Positions 39,969 to 50,441 of a stretch of 64,000 nucleotides of DNA are shown here, in pieces; the stretch's first letter is position 1, and each line of letters opens with the position of its first letter. A model generated the notes under the pieces. It worked only from the letters and a program-made list of their open reading frames with translations, did no database searches and had not been told where the DNA came from. Both the position numbers and the translations under genes were made by a program. Origin of the DNA: Candidatus Obscuribacterales bacterium. Its GTDB lineage: Bacteria; Cyanobacteriota; Vampirovibrionia; Obscuribacterales; Obscuribacteraceae. The DNA lies in NCBI GenBank assembly GCA_021732025.1, contig JAKFVU010000002.1, positions 1 through 64,000 on the forward strand, read 5' to 3'.

Positions 39969-40544
39969 TTATTTAGCAGGAAATGCTGATTCAATCGCCT
40001 GATTCGACTGCGAATTCGAGTCAGAATTCAAGTTAGTATTCGAGTTAGAATTCAAATCAGAACCCAAGCCAGTAGCAGAATTATCTAACTTGGTACCAGG
40101 CAATAAATCATCGCTTGCCTTCTTACCATTCAAGAAATGGCTTACCATGCCAGCAGTGCCCGACAGATCAACAGTGGTTTTGCGCCGGCCTAGACCAAAC
40201 CAAGAACGCTTTGTCTCAACTTTATCGCCCAGCATGGTAGAAGCTTTGTATGACTTGCTTCCCAAGATACCTTTTTTAGTCTCATAGCCATTGCCCAGCA
40301 GTTGCACACTCGACTTGCTGTCGCCTAACAGTCCTTGGCGATGTTCAATCTTGTCGCCCAATCGGTCTTGAGCAGAAAAGCTCTTTTTGCCGAAGAGATT
40401 GTGTTTCACACTAAACTCTTCACCTTGACCGGTTTTCACTTGAAAGTCGCCGCTCTGAGCCGACGCCGCGTTGCCGGCAAATGAGCACACGTTACTAGTA
40501 ATAATACAAGTGAGGGCTACAAGACTGGTTTTAAGATTGTTCAT
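39969..40544 (-). CDS. Secreted protein with ~21-aa tandem repeats
   Basis: Signal peptide; four imperfect repeats around GLLGxKSxxxxxxLGDK; Asn/Ser-rich tail. Confidence 0.6.
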   Translation of the reverse strand: MNNLKTSLVALTCIITSNVCSFAGNAASAQSGDFQVKTGQGEEFSVKHNLFGKKSFSAQDRLGDKIEHRQGLLGDSKSSVQLLGNGYETKKGILGSKSYKASTMLGDKVETKRSWFGLGRRKTTVDLSGTAGMVSHFLNGKKASDDLLPGTKLDNSATGLGSDLNSNSNTNLNSDSNSQSNQAIESAFPAK

Positions 40545-40734
40545 ACATTTCTCTTTCTAGAAGGATATTTCTGCAGACTAGAGAGTTAGACACTCAAAGG
40601 CAGACGAATGTTCCTCAAGGCACGGGAGCCGTTGACTTTGAGACATTTCAGCACAAAAACCAAGGCCCTACTAAATCTGCGATTTCAATAAGGTAATATC
40701 GGTGTTATTTAGGCTACACATTTAAAGAGAGTCA

Positions 40735-43500
40735 ATGACTACCAGCGCCGCTAAGCACGAAATAGAAAGATTAGAAGCTGCTCGCCGCGGCACAGAACCG
40801 TGGAAAGAATGGGGCCCCTATCTAAGCGAACGTCAATGGGGAACAGTTCGAGAAGATTACAGTGATGATGGAGATGCCTGGAGCTATTTCAGCCACGATC
40901 AAGCCCGCTCTAGAGCCTACCGCTGGGGCGAAGACGGCTTAGCTGGTATATCTGACGACCATCAAGTTCTTTGTTTCAGCCTCGCCATGTGGAATGGCCA
41001 TGACGCCATTTTAAAAGAGCGCCTCTTCGGTCTTACCAATAGCGAAGGCAATCACGGCGAAGATGTCAAAGAGTACTATTTCTATCTTGACAGCACCCCA
41101 AGCCACTCTTATATGAAGTACTTATACAAGTACCCGCAACAAGCATTTCCCTATACCAAACTAATAGAAGGCAACCGCGGCCGCAGCAGACATGAGCCAG
41201 AATATGAGTTGTTGGATACCAAAATTTTTGACGACAATCAATATTTTGATGTCTTTGTCGAGTATGCAAAAGCTGGCCCCAGAGACATTTTGATCAAGAT
41301 TACAGCAGAAAATCGTGGCGCTCATGATGCCCCTCTGCACCTTCTACCCACACTACTTTTTCGCAACACCTGGAGCCACAATGAGCACAGTCAGAAGCCG
41401 ATATTAGAAAAGCTCACTCACCCCAAATATAGTGTGGTGCATGCCCATCACACCGACCCTCTATTTCAAGAGTCACTGTCTGACTATTATCTATATTGCG
41501 ACAGCTCATTAGATGATGCTGTGCCACTGCTCTTTTGCGACAACGATACCAATCACAAACGCCTCTTTGGTACAGCCAATACGGCACCCTTTGTCAAAGA
41601 CGGTATCAATAATTTAGTGGTCAATGGTGCCAGCGATACCTGCAACCCCGAAATGATTGGCACCAAGGCCTCGGCCCACTATCAATTTACTGTGCCAGGC
41701 CAAGGCTCTAAAACAATACTATTGAGACTTTCTGAAAGAGCACCAGAAATCATTGGCGAACCATTCGCTGACGTTGAGGAAATATTCCAACAGCGCATTG
41801 CCGAGGCCGATCAGTTCTACCAAGCCATGTATACCGACGAAATGATAGAAGACGAGGAGAAAGCAAAAGTCTTTCGCCAAGCAATGGCTGGCATGCTTTG
41901 GTCAAAGCAATATTTTTACTACGACTTAGACCGCTGGCTCGATGATCACAAAGCTCACAGCAAAGTTCGCAACCTTGATTGGCATCATATGTATAACGAC
42001 GATGTCATTTCTATGCCTGACAAATGGGAATATCCTTGGTATGCAGCCTGGGATCTCGCTTTTCACACCGTGCCCTTAGGTTCAGTTGACACCGAGTTTG
42101 CCAAACAACAACTCGATCTGATGTTACGCAATGACTATCAGCATCCCAATGGCCAATTGCCAGCCTATGAGTGGAATTTCAGCGACGTCAATCCACCAGT
42201 GCATGCCTTTGCCACCATCGAGATTTATCTCGCTGATAAAGAACGCCACAACGGTGTCGGCGATATCGACTTTCTCAAATATGCTTTTACCAAGCTTATC
42301 GTTAACTACAGCTGGTGGATCAATCGCAAAGATCCTTCTGGTAAAAACGTATTTGAAGGTGGTTTTCTTGGACTAGACAATATTGGTGTCTTTGATCGCA
42401 GCAAGCCTCTGCCCACCGGAGGGTCGCTAGAACAAGCTGACGGTACATCCTGGATGGTGTTCTTCAGCCAACAGATGTTGAGAATTGCCATAGAAGTGGC
42501 CTCGCATGACGCCCTGTACGAAGACTTGGCCGTGCGTTTCTTACAGCATACGTTGTGGATTGCTGGTGCTATGGACCGCATAGGTGAGCATCGAGATGAG
42601 CTTTGGGATGAAGAAGATGGATTTTTCTACGATGTATTGCGCCTACCCAACGGACAGTCCAAGCGCCTCAAAGTAAGATCGATGGTTGGTCTCTTGCCTC
42701 TCACTGCCGTCTCAGTGATTGAGCAATCAATGCTAGAAAAACTACCAACATTCCGCACAAAGAGTCGCGACTTTACCCGCAGACACCCTGAACTTTGCGC
42801 CAATATTCACTTGCCTTCAAAGCCAGGGGTGAACGGCCGGCGCATGCTCTCGGTGGTGAATCAAGCAAAATTGCGGCGCATACTTTCACGCATGCTTGAT
42901 GAAAAAGAGTTTCTCAGTCCCTATGGTATTCGCTCACTTTCTCTCTATCACAAAGACCATCCATTTATTTTCGAACACCACGGCCATCAATTCAGAGTTG
43001 ACTATTTGCCCGGAGAGTCAGACAACGGCATGTTTGGCGGCAATTCTAACTGGCGTGGGCCCATCTGGATGCCAGTAAACTATTTGCTAGTCAAATCACT
43101 TTACGCCTACTACTCGTACTATGGCGACTCATTCAAAATAGAATGTCCCACCGGTTCAGGCAATGTGATGACCCTGCTAGAAGTGGCACACGAAATCTCC
43201 CGCCGCCTCTATTCAATATTTTTACCAGGAGCCGATGGAAAGCGGCCCGTATACGGCGATAGCGACAAGTTTCAAAATGACCCACACTGGAGCAAACATA
43301 TTTTGTTCTACGAATATTTCCATGCCGAAACTGGCGCTGGCCTTGGTGCCAGTCACCAAACTGGCTGGACCGGACTAGTAGCAAGGCTGATGCGTCTAGA
43401 AAATATCATAACTGCTGAGCTACTGTTGAGCCCAGGTGCAGCAACAAAAGCTCGTCAGGCGCTGATGGCACACTGGACCGACGAAGGCGACGAAGATTAG
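40735..43500 (+). CDS. MGH1-like / GH63-type glycoside hydrolase
   Basis: EWGPYLSERQWGTVREDYS, WEYPWYAAWDLAFH, LPAYEWNFSDVNPPVHAFA, GGNSNWRGPIWMPVNYLL. Confidence 0.88.
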   Translation: MTTSAAKHEIERLEAARRGTEPWKEWGPYLSERQWGTVREDYSDDGDAWSYFSHDQARSRAYRWGEDGLAGISDDHQVLCFSLAMWNGHDAILKERLFGLTNSEGNHGEDVKEYYFYLDSTPSHSYMKYLYKYPQQAFPYTKLIEGNRGRSRHEPEYELLDTKIFDDNQYFDVFVEYAKAGPRDILIKITAENRGAHDAPLHLLPTLLFRNTWSHNEHSQKPILEKLTHPKYSVVHAHHTDPLFQESLSDYYLYCDSSLDDAVPLLFCDNDTNHKRLFGTANTAPFVKDGINNLVVNGASDTCNPEMIGTKASAHYQFTVPGQGSKTILLRLSERAPEIIGEPFADVEEIFQQRIAEADQFYQAMYTDEMIEDEEKAKVFRQAMAGMLWSKQYFYYDLDRWLDDHKAHSKVRNLDWHHMYNDDVISMPDKWEYPWYAAWDLAFHTVPLGSVDTEFAKQQLDLMLRNDYQHPNGQLPAYEWNFSDVNPPVHAFATIEIYLADKERHNGVGDIDFLKYAFTKLIVNYSWWINRKDPSGKNVFEGGFLGLDNIGVFDRSKPLPTGGSLEQADGTSWMVFFSQQMLRIAIEVASHDALYEDLAVRFLQHTLWIAGAMDRIGEHRDELWDEEDGFFYDVLRLPNGQSKRLKVRSMVGLLPLTAVSVIEQSMLEKLPTFRTKSRDFTRRHPELCANIHLPSKPGVNGRRMLSVVNQAKLRRILSRMLDEKEFLSPYGIRSLSLYHKDHPFIFEHHGHQFRVDYLPGESDNGMFGGNSNWRGPIWMPVNYLLVKSLYAYYSYYGDSFKIECPTGSGNVMTLLEVAHEISRRLYSIFLPGADGKRPVYGDSDKFQNDPHWSKHILFYEYFHAETGAGLGASHQTGWTGLVARLMRLENIITAELLLSPGAATKARQALMAHWTDEGDED

Positions 43501-43516
43501 AAGACAAGCATAGGCC

Positions 43517-43981
43517 CTAAGGCAAGCTGACAATACCACTGCGATCTATGTCTATGGCAACCGAGCGAGTGTCCATATGCACGTCAAAGGTAGCAGGGTG
43601 GTCGGGCTCACCAGCTTTAGAGAAAGTGATCTCGCCGATCATACTGACGCCTTGAGGTAGAACGACCTCTTCTAAGGTGCGCTGGCCGCTGCGAATAACA
43701 TAAGCAGCACTTCTTCCTTCTGTTGATTGTCTTGACTCGACCGATATGTCGATTCCCAGCTCGGTTGCCATCTGCTTTGCCTTGCGAATATCTTTGACTA
43801 AGTCATGAGCGGCATTGTTCAAAGCAAGATGCCTGGAGGTGTAATCAACAACACGATAACCAAAGAAGGGCACAGCAATGAACATGGCGAGAAATGCCAA
43901 GCTTTCTAGTTTGCGAATCAAAGGCCATGCAAGAAATACATTTTTCTTGCGGCGACGCTCCCTAGATCCGTCCTGCGACAT
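43517..43981 (-). CDS. GspH/pseudopilin-like protein, divergent N-terminus
   Basis: Single N-terminal TM then ALNNAAHDLVKDIRKAKQMATELGIDI...ITFSKAGEP pattern. Confidence 0.45.
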   Translation of the reverse strand: MSQDGSRERRRKKNVFLAWPLIRKLESLAFLAMFIAVPFFGYRVVDYTSRHLALNNAAHDLVKDIRKAKQMATELGIDISVESRQSTEGRSAAYVIRSGQRTLEEVVLPQGVSMIGEITFSKAGEPDHPATFDVHMDTRSVAIDIDRSGIVSLP

Positions 43982-44035
43982 CCTGGACTTCCTATAATAT
44001 TTGATTTCAGCCTAAGACAGTATAGAGCAACGCCG

Positions 44036-45832
44036 CTATGCCGTCTCGATTGCCGCGTCAGACTGCAGACCCAATTCTTCTATCATTTTATCGCGCATGG
44101 CAAATTTCTGAATCTTCCCAGTCACTGTCATAGGAAACTCACTGACAAATTTGACATATTTTGGCACTTTAAAGTGAGCTACTTGCTCTTTCAGCCAACC
44201 AATCAACTCACCTTCACTTATCTGTGCACCGCTCTTTAGTGTCAGCCAGAGAGCAACCTCTTCGCCCAAGCGACGATCGGGCACGCCAAACACTTGGGCT
44301 TGGGCAACGGCTTGGTGTGCGTGTAAAACTTCTTCGATTTCTCGTGGGTAGATGTTCTCACCGCCACGAATAATCATATCTTTTTTGCGACCAGTGATAT
44401 GCAAATAGCCCTGGCTATTCATCACTCCCAAATCACCTGAGTGCAGCCAGCCAGCGGCATCAATACAATTATTAGTAGCTTCTTGATCTTGCCAGTAGCC
44501 AAGCATTATGCCGTGTCCACGACAGCAAATTTCACCTTGGGCACCACGGGGTAAAATCTGGCCCGCCCCATCAATCAATTTTACTTCTACGCCTGGTATT
44601 GCTCTGCCAACAGTAGTGGCACGAGTCTCTAATGAATCGTGAATAGTAGTGGCAGTCATTAGTGGCGAAACTTCTGTCAGTCCATAGAGAATGACAACAT
44701 CAGTTACATGCATTTCGCTGGCGACACGACGCATCAACTGCACCGGGCATGGTGCACCAGCGAGAAAACCGCCTTGCAAACTGCTGTAATCGTAATTGGC
44801 AAATTGATTGTGCTCTAATTGGGCAATGAACATAGTAGGCACACCAGAAAGATGGGTGCAGCGCTCACTTTGAACTGCCTTCATCACCGTAAGCTCTTCA
44901 AAATATGGCCCCGGTAGAACAAGTGTTCCGCCCACTGAAAAGGTTGCCAAAGCTGAGCTAACCATGCCACCACAGTGATAGAAAGGCATAGGCACACAGA
45001 ATCTTGAAGTTGTATTCAAGGCCATCGCCCGTGCAGCGAAAAGACCATTATTGAGGAGATTATGATGGGAGAGCGTTACGCCCTTAGGAAATCCGGTGGT
45101 ACCAGAGGTGTATTGAATATTGACCGGATGATCAAATTGAACCAGCGATTGACGCTCTATGAGCTGTTCTTGGCTGGTGAGCTCGGCTAACTTAGTAAAC
45201 TTGTCGAAGCCCGTAACGAAAAGCTTGTCATCGCTAAAAGTTTGCAAACTTCCATCAATGGTGGCAGCTGGCATAACCACAATATTTTTCAAGGCACCAG
45301 GCAGACTCTGTGCTGCATTTGACCTATCACTAGATTTGGTATCATCCAGTGCGGCAAATAAGTGGGGTGCTAGTTCTTGCAGCATCTCGAGATAGTTGCT
45401 AGATCGGTTAGCCGGAATAGCAAAAAGTAGCTTCACTCCAGACTGGCTGAGGACATAGTCGAGTTCACCGGTGCGGTAGGCCGGGTTGATATTGACTAAA
45501 ATTGCCCCGATTCTGGCAGCGGCATAAAGCACAGTGAGCCAGCGCCAGTTATTGGCAGACCAAACACCGACTCGGTCGCCGGGCTCTATGCCTTGGGTAA
45601 TCATAGAACGAGCAAGAATTTCGCTCTCAGCTTTGAACTGAGCGTAAGTCAGCCTCTTATTTTCAAGACAACTAACAACGGCCTCGTGATCGGGCTGCTG
45701 CTGACTAATCAAATCTAGATGCTCAGCCAAAGTGAAGCCGAGCAGCTCGTTGCAGATACCAAAATCGTAGCTCAGTGGTTGCTCAAAGCAAAGACCACCA
45801 TTACTATTTTTTGTATCTGAAGAAGCTACCAC
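44036..45832 (-). CDS. Fatty-acyl-CoA synthetase (AMP-forming)
   Basis: IQYTSGTTGFPKGVTLSHHNLL, LHSGDLGVMNSQGYLHITGRKKDMIIRGGENIYPREIE, MTVTGKIQKF. Confidence 0.95.
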   Translation of the reverse strand: MVASSDTKNSNGGLCFEQPLSYDFGICNELLGFTLAEHLDLISQQQPDHEAVVSCLENKRLTYAQFKAESEILARSMITQGIEPGDRVGVWSANNWRWLTVLYAAARIGAILVNINPAYRTGELDYVLSQSGVKLLFAIPANRSSNYLEMLQELAPHLFAALDDTKSSDRSNAAQSLPGALKNIVVMPAATIDGSLQTFSDDKLFVTGFDKFTKLAELTSQEQLIERQSLVQFDHPVNIQYTSGTTGFPKGVTLSHHNLLNNGLFAARAMALNTTSRFCVPMPFYHCGGMVSSALATFSVGGTLVLPGPYFEELTVMKAVQSERCTHLSGVPTMFIAQLEHNQFANYDYSSLQGGFLAGAPCPVQLMRRVASEMHVTDVVILYGLTEVSPLMTATTIHDSLETRATTVGRAIPGVEVKLIDGAGQILPRGAQGEICCRGHGIMLGYWQDQEATNNCIDAAGWLHSGDLGVMNSQGYLHITGRKKDMIIRGGENIYPREIEEVLHAHQAVAQAQVFGVPDRRLGEEVALWLTLKSGAQISEGELIGWLKEQVAHFKVPKYVKFVSEFPMTVTGKIQKFAMRDKMIEELGLQSDAAIETA

Positions 45833-45859
45833 TCTGTCTATGCCAATTTAAATGCCAAA

Positions 45860-46177
45860 TTACATAGGTACGATATCGGAGCCACCAAGAATGAGAATCT
45901 TGTCTGAGTTCGAAGGTAGTCTGTGCTTAACTACTTTGCCATCGAAAACAGGTTTAGTCTTGCTTCTACGATTTTTGATTTCTACAGCGTGATCAGCTTT
46001 GTTGAGGTAGTCAACGGCCTGATCGATAGAAGAATCAGTAGAGTTGCGAATGCCAGGTGCCACAGCAATGATGTTGCTGTAATCAGAACTTGCCAGGGCT
46101 TCACCAGCAGATGCAGAAACAGGGAAGGAAAGAGCTATCAGCGCTGCAGCGGTAAACTGTTTCAGACCGTTGATCAT
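45860..46177 (-). CDS. Small secreted hypothetical protein
   Basis: 105 aa with signal peptide. Confidence 0.45.
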   Translation of the reverse strand: MINGLKQFTAAALIALSFPVSASAGEALASSDYSNIIAVAPGIRNSTDSSIDQAVDYLNKADHAVEIKNRRSKTKPVFDGKVVKHRLPSNSDKILILGGSDIVPM

Positions 46178-46367
46178 TTAAGACTGCCCCTCTCCACTTG
46201 TCGTTACTCCCAGAGTATAAGCGCGACTTTGGCTGTTGAAAAGCATTGTGCAAATCTATTAACAATTAGGTGAGCAAATTATAATTTTGCGAGAGGCTGT
46301 CAAGAAGCCGATCTTGGAGTGACGGTAACTATTTTCATAGAACGGAGAGGCCCAGTATGAGCAAAAT

Positions 46368-46871
46368 CTATTGGTAACGCTGCCCCTTGAAATCTATATA
46401 TCCACCTTCGTGGCGCGGAGTATCGCTTCTATGGGTCCAGTGAATTACTCCACCTTTGGCATTCCAAATATATTCACCATGCACCGTCACTATATCGCCG
46501 GCAGACAGCGGCACACTCGGTGCTCTACTAGTGTTATGCGCCACCAAAATTGTTGTGCCGTTAGAGACTTGTAGCAAAAACTTCTCGTGTTTCTCACCTT
46601 TTTCATCTGGCCGTAGCATGCGCTTCACAGGCAAAGTACAGGTGACGACCACATGACTCTGTTGGTTGTTTTGGGCAGCAGCTACTTCGCTTTCATAAAG
46701 TGCAGTGAGATCAGGTTGGTTCGACGGAGTGCTAGGAGTGAGCTTAGTGTAATTAGGGCGCTCGATTGTTCCAGCAGTTTTGTCACAGCCTGCGATACTG
46801 ACGGCGAAAGCCATCAAAAATAGAGGAAGGCAGTACTTCTTTAGGGCAACGAGCCAACTTTGCAAATGCAT
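46368..46871 (-). CDS. DUF3465-like lipoprotein
   Basis: Lipobox SIAGC; KFLLQVSNGTTILVAHN, GDIVTVHGEYIWNAKGGVIHWTHRSDTPRHEGGYIDFKGQRYQ. Confidence 0.78.
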   Translation of the reverse strand: MHLQSWLVALKKYCLPLFLMAFAVSIAGCDKTAGTIERPNYTKLTPSTPSNQPDLTALYESEVAAAQNNQQSHVVVTCTLPVKRMLRPDEKGEKHEKFLLQVSNGTTILVAHNTSRAPSVPLSAGDIVTVHGEYIWNAKGGVIHWTHRSDTPRHEGGYIDFKGQRYQ

Positions 46872-47075
46872 TAATTACTTCCAGTGACGCTTCTAGCAAT
46901 CGAGAAAGCATACTCGATTGATATGCAAAATCGCTACATTTAGCTCAAAGCCAAGCCCAGATATGATTTGGAACCGTGCCAGATAGTGAAAAAAATCATC
47001 GCTTTCACATATATTTTGGTAAACTGGCACTATAGCTCTTGTTTAGAGCATTGTGAGCATTAGGAGCACTGTGAA

Positions 47076-48197
47076 TTGTCGATACTTTCGTCAATTTATC
47101 TAACTGGCGGATCTATAGATCCAGCTCAACTGTCGCATTCGGCGGCCCTTAGCAGTAACCTTGCTAACAATATGTCTGCGCCTGATTGGCGCACTTTTGC
47201 CCTAACAAGGTTGCAAAACCACGGCCTGCGGGTGGTTAACCCCCTCGAATTTGCTTGGTCTGAAGCTGATGTCGATTTTCTCGACGCCATCGAAATTGCT
47301 GGGTCATCTGACCAGCGCGTGCAAAGGGCACTCGAACTAATCGACCAAAGCGATGGTTTATTAGCTAATTTAGAGCGCCCCAGTTATGGCGCAGCCATGG
47401 AAATGTTTTACGCCCACCGTCGGGGCAAAATGGTCACAGTGGTTGGCCCTTCGCCATTTAACCCCTGGGTGCTGTCGCACTCACAAGCGCGCTTCAATGA
47501 GCTTGATCATGCTCTGCAGTACATTATTGGGCAGAAACCTCAAGCCGACCCCGTAGACTGGGCCGTCAAGTATGAATCTCTGTTGGCAGAACGCTACGAA
47601 CAGCTCCCTCATGCCGGTGAGCCCGATTACAAATTCATGGGCGGAAACCTACCCGTATTAGTAGTCGCACCGCATGCTACGGCCAACTGGCGCGAAGGTG
47701 AGTTTCACGAACAAGAATCTTTCACCGGCAGTATGTCGGCTCTACTCAACCGCATGACCGGCTGCCATACCTTGATGAGCAACTACTGCATGGTTGCCGA
47801 CCCTTGCTGGTATCTAGAGACTCCCTTTAGGCGGGTCTTTAGCGATGTAATTAAGGCTGGCAAAGTGGGCTTAGTGGTGATGTTAATGGGCTCGACTTGG
47901 CAAGAAGCCCCAGGGGTCCAAATTTCAGGCTATGGCGACCAGGCCGTAAGCGAAGACTACGAGCGCCGCCTCAAGCACAAACTTTGCGAACTAGAAGCTA
48001 TCGGCGCCCGCAGCTTTGATCATTTCCTTAAACCATTTGCCGATTATGCAGCCAGCGAACTTAATGTGCCTGTAGTCATTATCAGACTGCACAAACGTTA
48101 TCGTATGCCCCGTTTGCAATCACTACAATTCCAAAGAGCAACTGAATTAATTGCTTCATTTATCACTGAAGCCGGTGGCGAGCTGGCCACCCTTTAA
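47076..48197 (+). CDS. Nucleoside 2-deoxyribosyltransferase-like domain fused to N-formylglutamate amidohydrolase-like domain
   Basis: N-term: IYLTGG, LIDQSDGLLANLERPSYGAAMEMFYAHRRGKMV. C-term: VLVVAPHATANWREGEFHEQESFTGSMSALLN. Confidence 0.6.
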   Translation: MSILSSIYLTGGSIDPAQLSHSAALSSNLANNMSAPDWRTFALTRLQNHGLRVVNPLEFAWSEADVDFLDAIEIAGSSDQRVQRALELIDQSDGLLANLERPSYGAAMEMFYAHRRGKMVTVVGPSPFNPWVLSHSQARFNELDHALQYIIGQKPQADPVDWAVKYESLLAERYEQLPHAGEPDYKFMGGNLPVLVVAPHATANWREGEFHEQESFTGSMSALLNRMTGCHTLMSNYCMVADPCWYLETPFRRVFSDVIKAGKVGLVVMLMGSTWQEAPGVQISGYGDQAVSEDYERRLKHKLCELEAIGARSFDHFLKPFADYAASELNVPVVIIRLHKRYRMPRLQSLQFQRATELIASFITEAGGELATL

Positions 48198-48368
48198 ATC
48201 ATGAACACTAAAAAGATCAAGAATATGCTTGCGATGAAATTGTCCGCCATCGTTTACGATAGACTCGAAGAGCGCATAGAAGAAAATTTCACCCAATATA
48301 GAAAACGGATATGCACCGTTCCTGGAATGGCTTAATTCAGAACTAAAATCAGGACTAGATTTAACGGC

Positions 48369-50252
48369 ATGGCATCAGAAATTGAAAAGACGATAGTTGA
48401 TGTCTTCTGGCGACGGGTGGAGAAGACTAGTGAACGCCCTGCCATCATGCACAAATTGCAAGGCAACTATCAACCTATCATCTGGCGCGAGCAAGGCCGA
48501 GTAGTTGAGTTAGCTATGGGTGGCTTAGCCAAACTTGGCATTGCTCCGAAGTCGCACTTAGCAATATTGTCACAGCCCTCGCCTAAGTGGTCGTGGGCCG
48601 ACGTAGCAACACTTTCGTTGGGTGCAGTCAGTATTCCTATTTATCCAACATTGAACCCGCCTGAAGTTGATTTTCTTATTAAACACAGCGACGCTGTAGC
48701 AATTTTTGTTGAAAACGAATTACAGTTGCGCAAAATTTTAGACAGACCAAGTCTTCCAGAGAAACTCAAATTTGCAGTTATTTTTGAAGGCGACGCCCCA
48801 CCATCAACTGACCAGCTGAAGATTTTAAAGTGGGATGAGCTGCTGAAAGACGGCGAAGTTTACCTACTGTCGCACAAAAATTTAGTACAAGATTCGATTA
48901 AGGATGTTACCCCAGATATGGTGGCATCGATTGTTTATACTTCTGGCACCACTGGTATTCCCAAAGGTGTCATGCTTACTCACGACAACATTTACTCTGT
49001 TTGCTTGGCAGTAGCAGATCGCATGAGTTTCACTGAAAACGATTTAGCTCTTTCATTTTTACCACTGTCGCATGTCTATGAACGTGTCGGCGGGCAATTT
49101 CTCAGTATCTATAGCGGCATAACTTTGGCTTATGCCGAGACCATCGAATCGGTGCCGCGCAACATGGTAGAAACCCATCCCACCATAATCAATGGCGTTC
49201 CCCGTTTTTACGAGAAGGCCTATCAACGCATTCAATCGGAAGTGAAAAACCTACCAAAGACACAGCAGATTTTGATCAACTGGGCTTTTAGTCTGAATAA
49301 AAAGCCAATCGAACTGGCCGCGACAGAGAGCATGGCGAGCCGCAACCATAGTCAGGCCAGTAACATCGAAGTAAAAAATGCTATTACCAAGCAGCTCCAC
49401 GCTGCGGAGCTAAGAGCGGCTGATCGGCTAGTATTCTCAAAAATCAGAAGAAGATTTGGCGGCCGTTTGCGTATGCTCATGTCAGGCGCAGCTCCACTGC
49501 CACCTGAAGTTCAACGCTTCTTCACCACCATCGGCCTCAACGTCTTAGAGGGCTATGGCCTCACTGAAACCAGCGCCCCACTGTCTTGCAACGATCTTGA
49601 AAGCAACCGCCCAGGCACCGTGGGAAGACCGCTCAAAGGGGTCGAAGTGAAGCTTGCCGAGGACGGTGAGCTTTTAGTGCGCGGCCCCAATGTCTTCAAA
49701 ACTTACTATAAAAACCCTGAAGCGACAGATGAAGCCTTCGCTGATGGATGGTTCAAAACCGGTGATATTGCAGGCATAGACAACGATGGCTTCATCACAA
49801 TTAAAGACCGCAAAAAAGACATCATCATTACAGCTGGTGGCAAACATGTGGCTCCGCAGTACATCGAAAACCTGTTTAAGGGCGAAGCAATAGTCAGCCA
49901 CTGTTTAGTTTACGGTGACCGCCGCAAGTTTATTACCTGCCTGCTCACTCTCAACCGCGAAATGCTTAAAACCGTAGCTAGCCGCCACAAGCTCACTTAC
50001 AAAGACGTCGATGAGCTCTACCATCATCCTTTGATTAAAGACGAAGTCGACGCCGCAGTGGGCCGTATAAACCAAAGCCTAGCAACGTTTGAACGGATTA
50101 AACGCTATGAGGTGCTGCCCAACGACTTTACAATCGAAGAGGAGGAACTGACTCCGACATTTAAGGTGAAGCGCAAGTATGTAACGGCCAAATATCAGGG
50201 TGTTCTAGACTCTATGTATCCGGACGAAGAAGTCGAACTAGAAAAAATATAG
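48369..50252 (+). CDS. Long-chain acyl-CoA synthetase (FadD15/FAA1-like)
   Basis: IVYTSGTTGIPKGVMLTHDNI, LSFLPLSHVYER, LEGYGLTETSAPLSCN, GDIAGIDNDGFITIKDRKKDIIITAGGKHVAPQ. Confidence 0.95.
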   Translation: MASEIEKTIVDVFWRRVEKTSERPAIMHKLQGNYQPIIWREQGRVVELAMGGLAKLGIAPKSHLAILSQPSPKWSWADVATLSLGAVSIPIYPTLNPPEVDFLIKHSDAVAIFVENELQLRKILDRPSLPEKLKFAVIFEGDAPPSTDQLKILKWDELLKDGEVYLLSHKNLVQDSIKDVTPDMVASIVYTSGTTGIPKGVMLTHDNIYSVCLAVADRMSFTENDLALSFLPLSHVYERVGGQFLSIYSGITLAYAETIESVPRNMVETHPTIINGVPRFYEKAYQRIQSEVKNLPKTQQILINWAFSLNKKPIELAATESMASRNHSQASNIEVKNAITKQLHAAELRAADRLVFSKIRRRFGGRLRMLMSGAAPLPPEVQRFFTTIGLNVLEGYGLTETSAPLSCNDLESNRPGTVGRPLKGVEVKLAEDGELLVRGPNVFKTYYKNPEATDEAFADGWFKTGDIAGIDNDGFITIKDRKKDIIITAGGKHVAPQYIENLFKGEAIVSHCLVYGDRRKFITCLLTLNREMLKTVASRHKLTYKDVDELYHHPLIKDEVDAAVGRINQSLATFERIKRYEVLPNDFTIEEEELTPTFKVKRKYVTAKYQGVLDSMYPDEEVELEKI

Positions 50253-50441
50253 GGCAAAAGATAAAAAAGATCTTTACATTCGCTTGGCAACTAATTACAA
50301 TACAGGCGAGGCTTCATAAAGCAATGACCACTTTCAGGTCTAAAGCGCCTCAGGGGATCGCCCCTTTTTACTAATAGCTGCCACCGGCAGTATCTTGAAC
50401 AGTGGTGCTCGTTATCGACCGTCAGATAGAAGGATTAGGTC

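Noticed and set aside
50352-50369. AGGGG-ATCG-CCCCTTTTT hairpin after the acyl-CoA synthetase
   Set aside because: Only a 4-5 bp stem and ~100 nt from the stop codon; plausible but too weak to list as a terminator.
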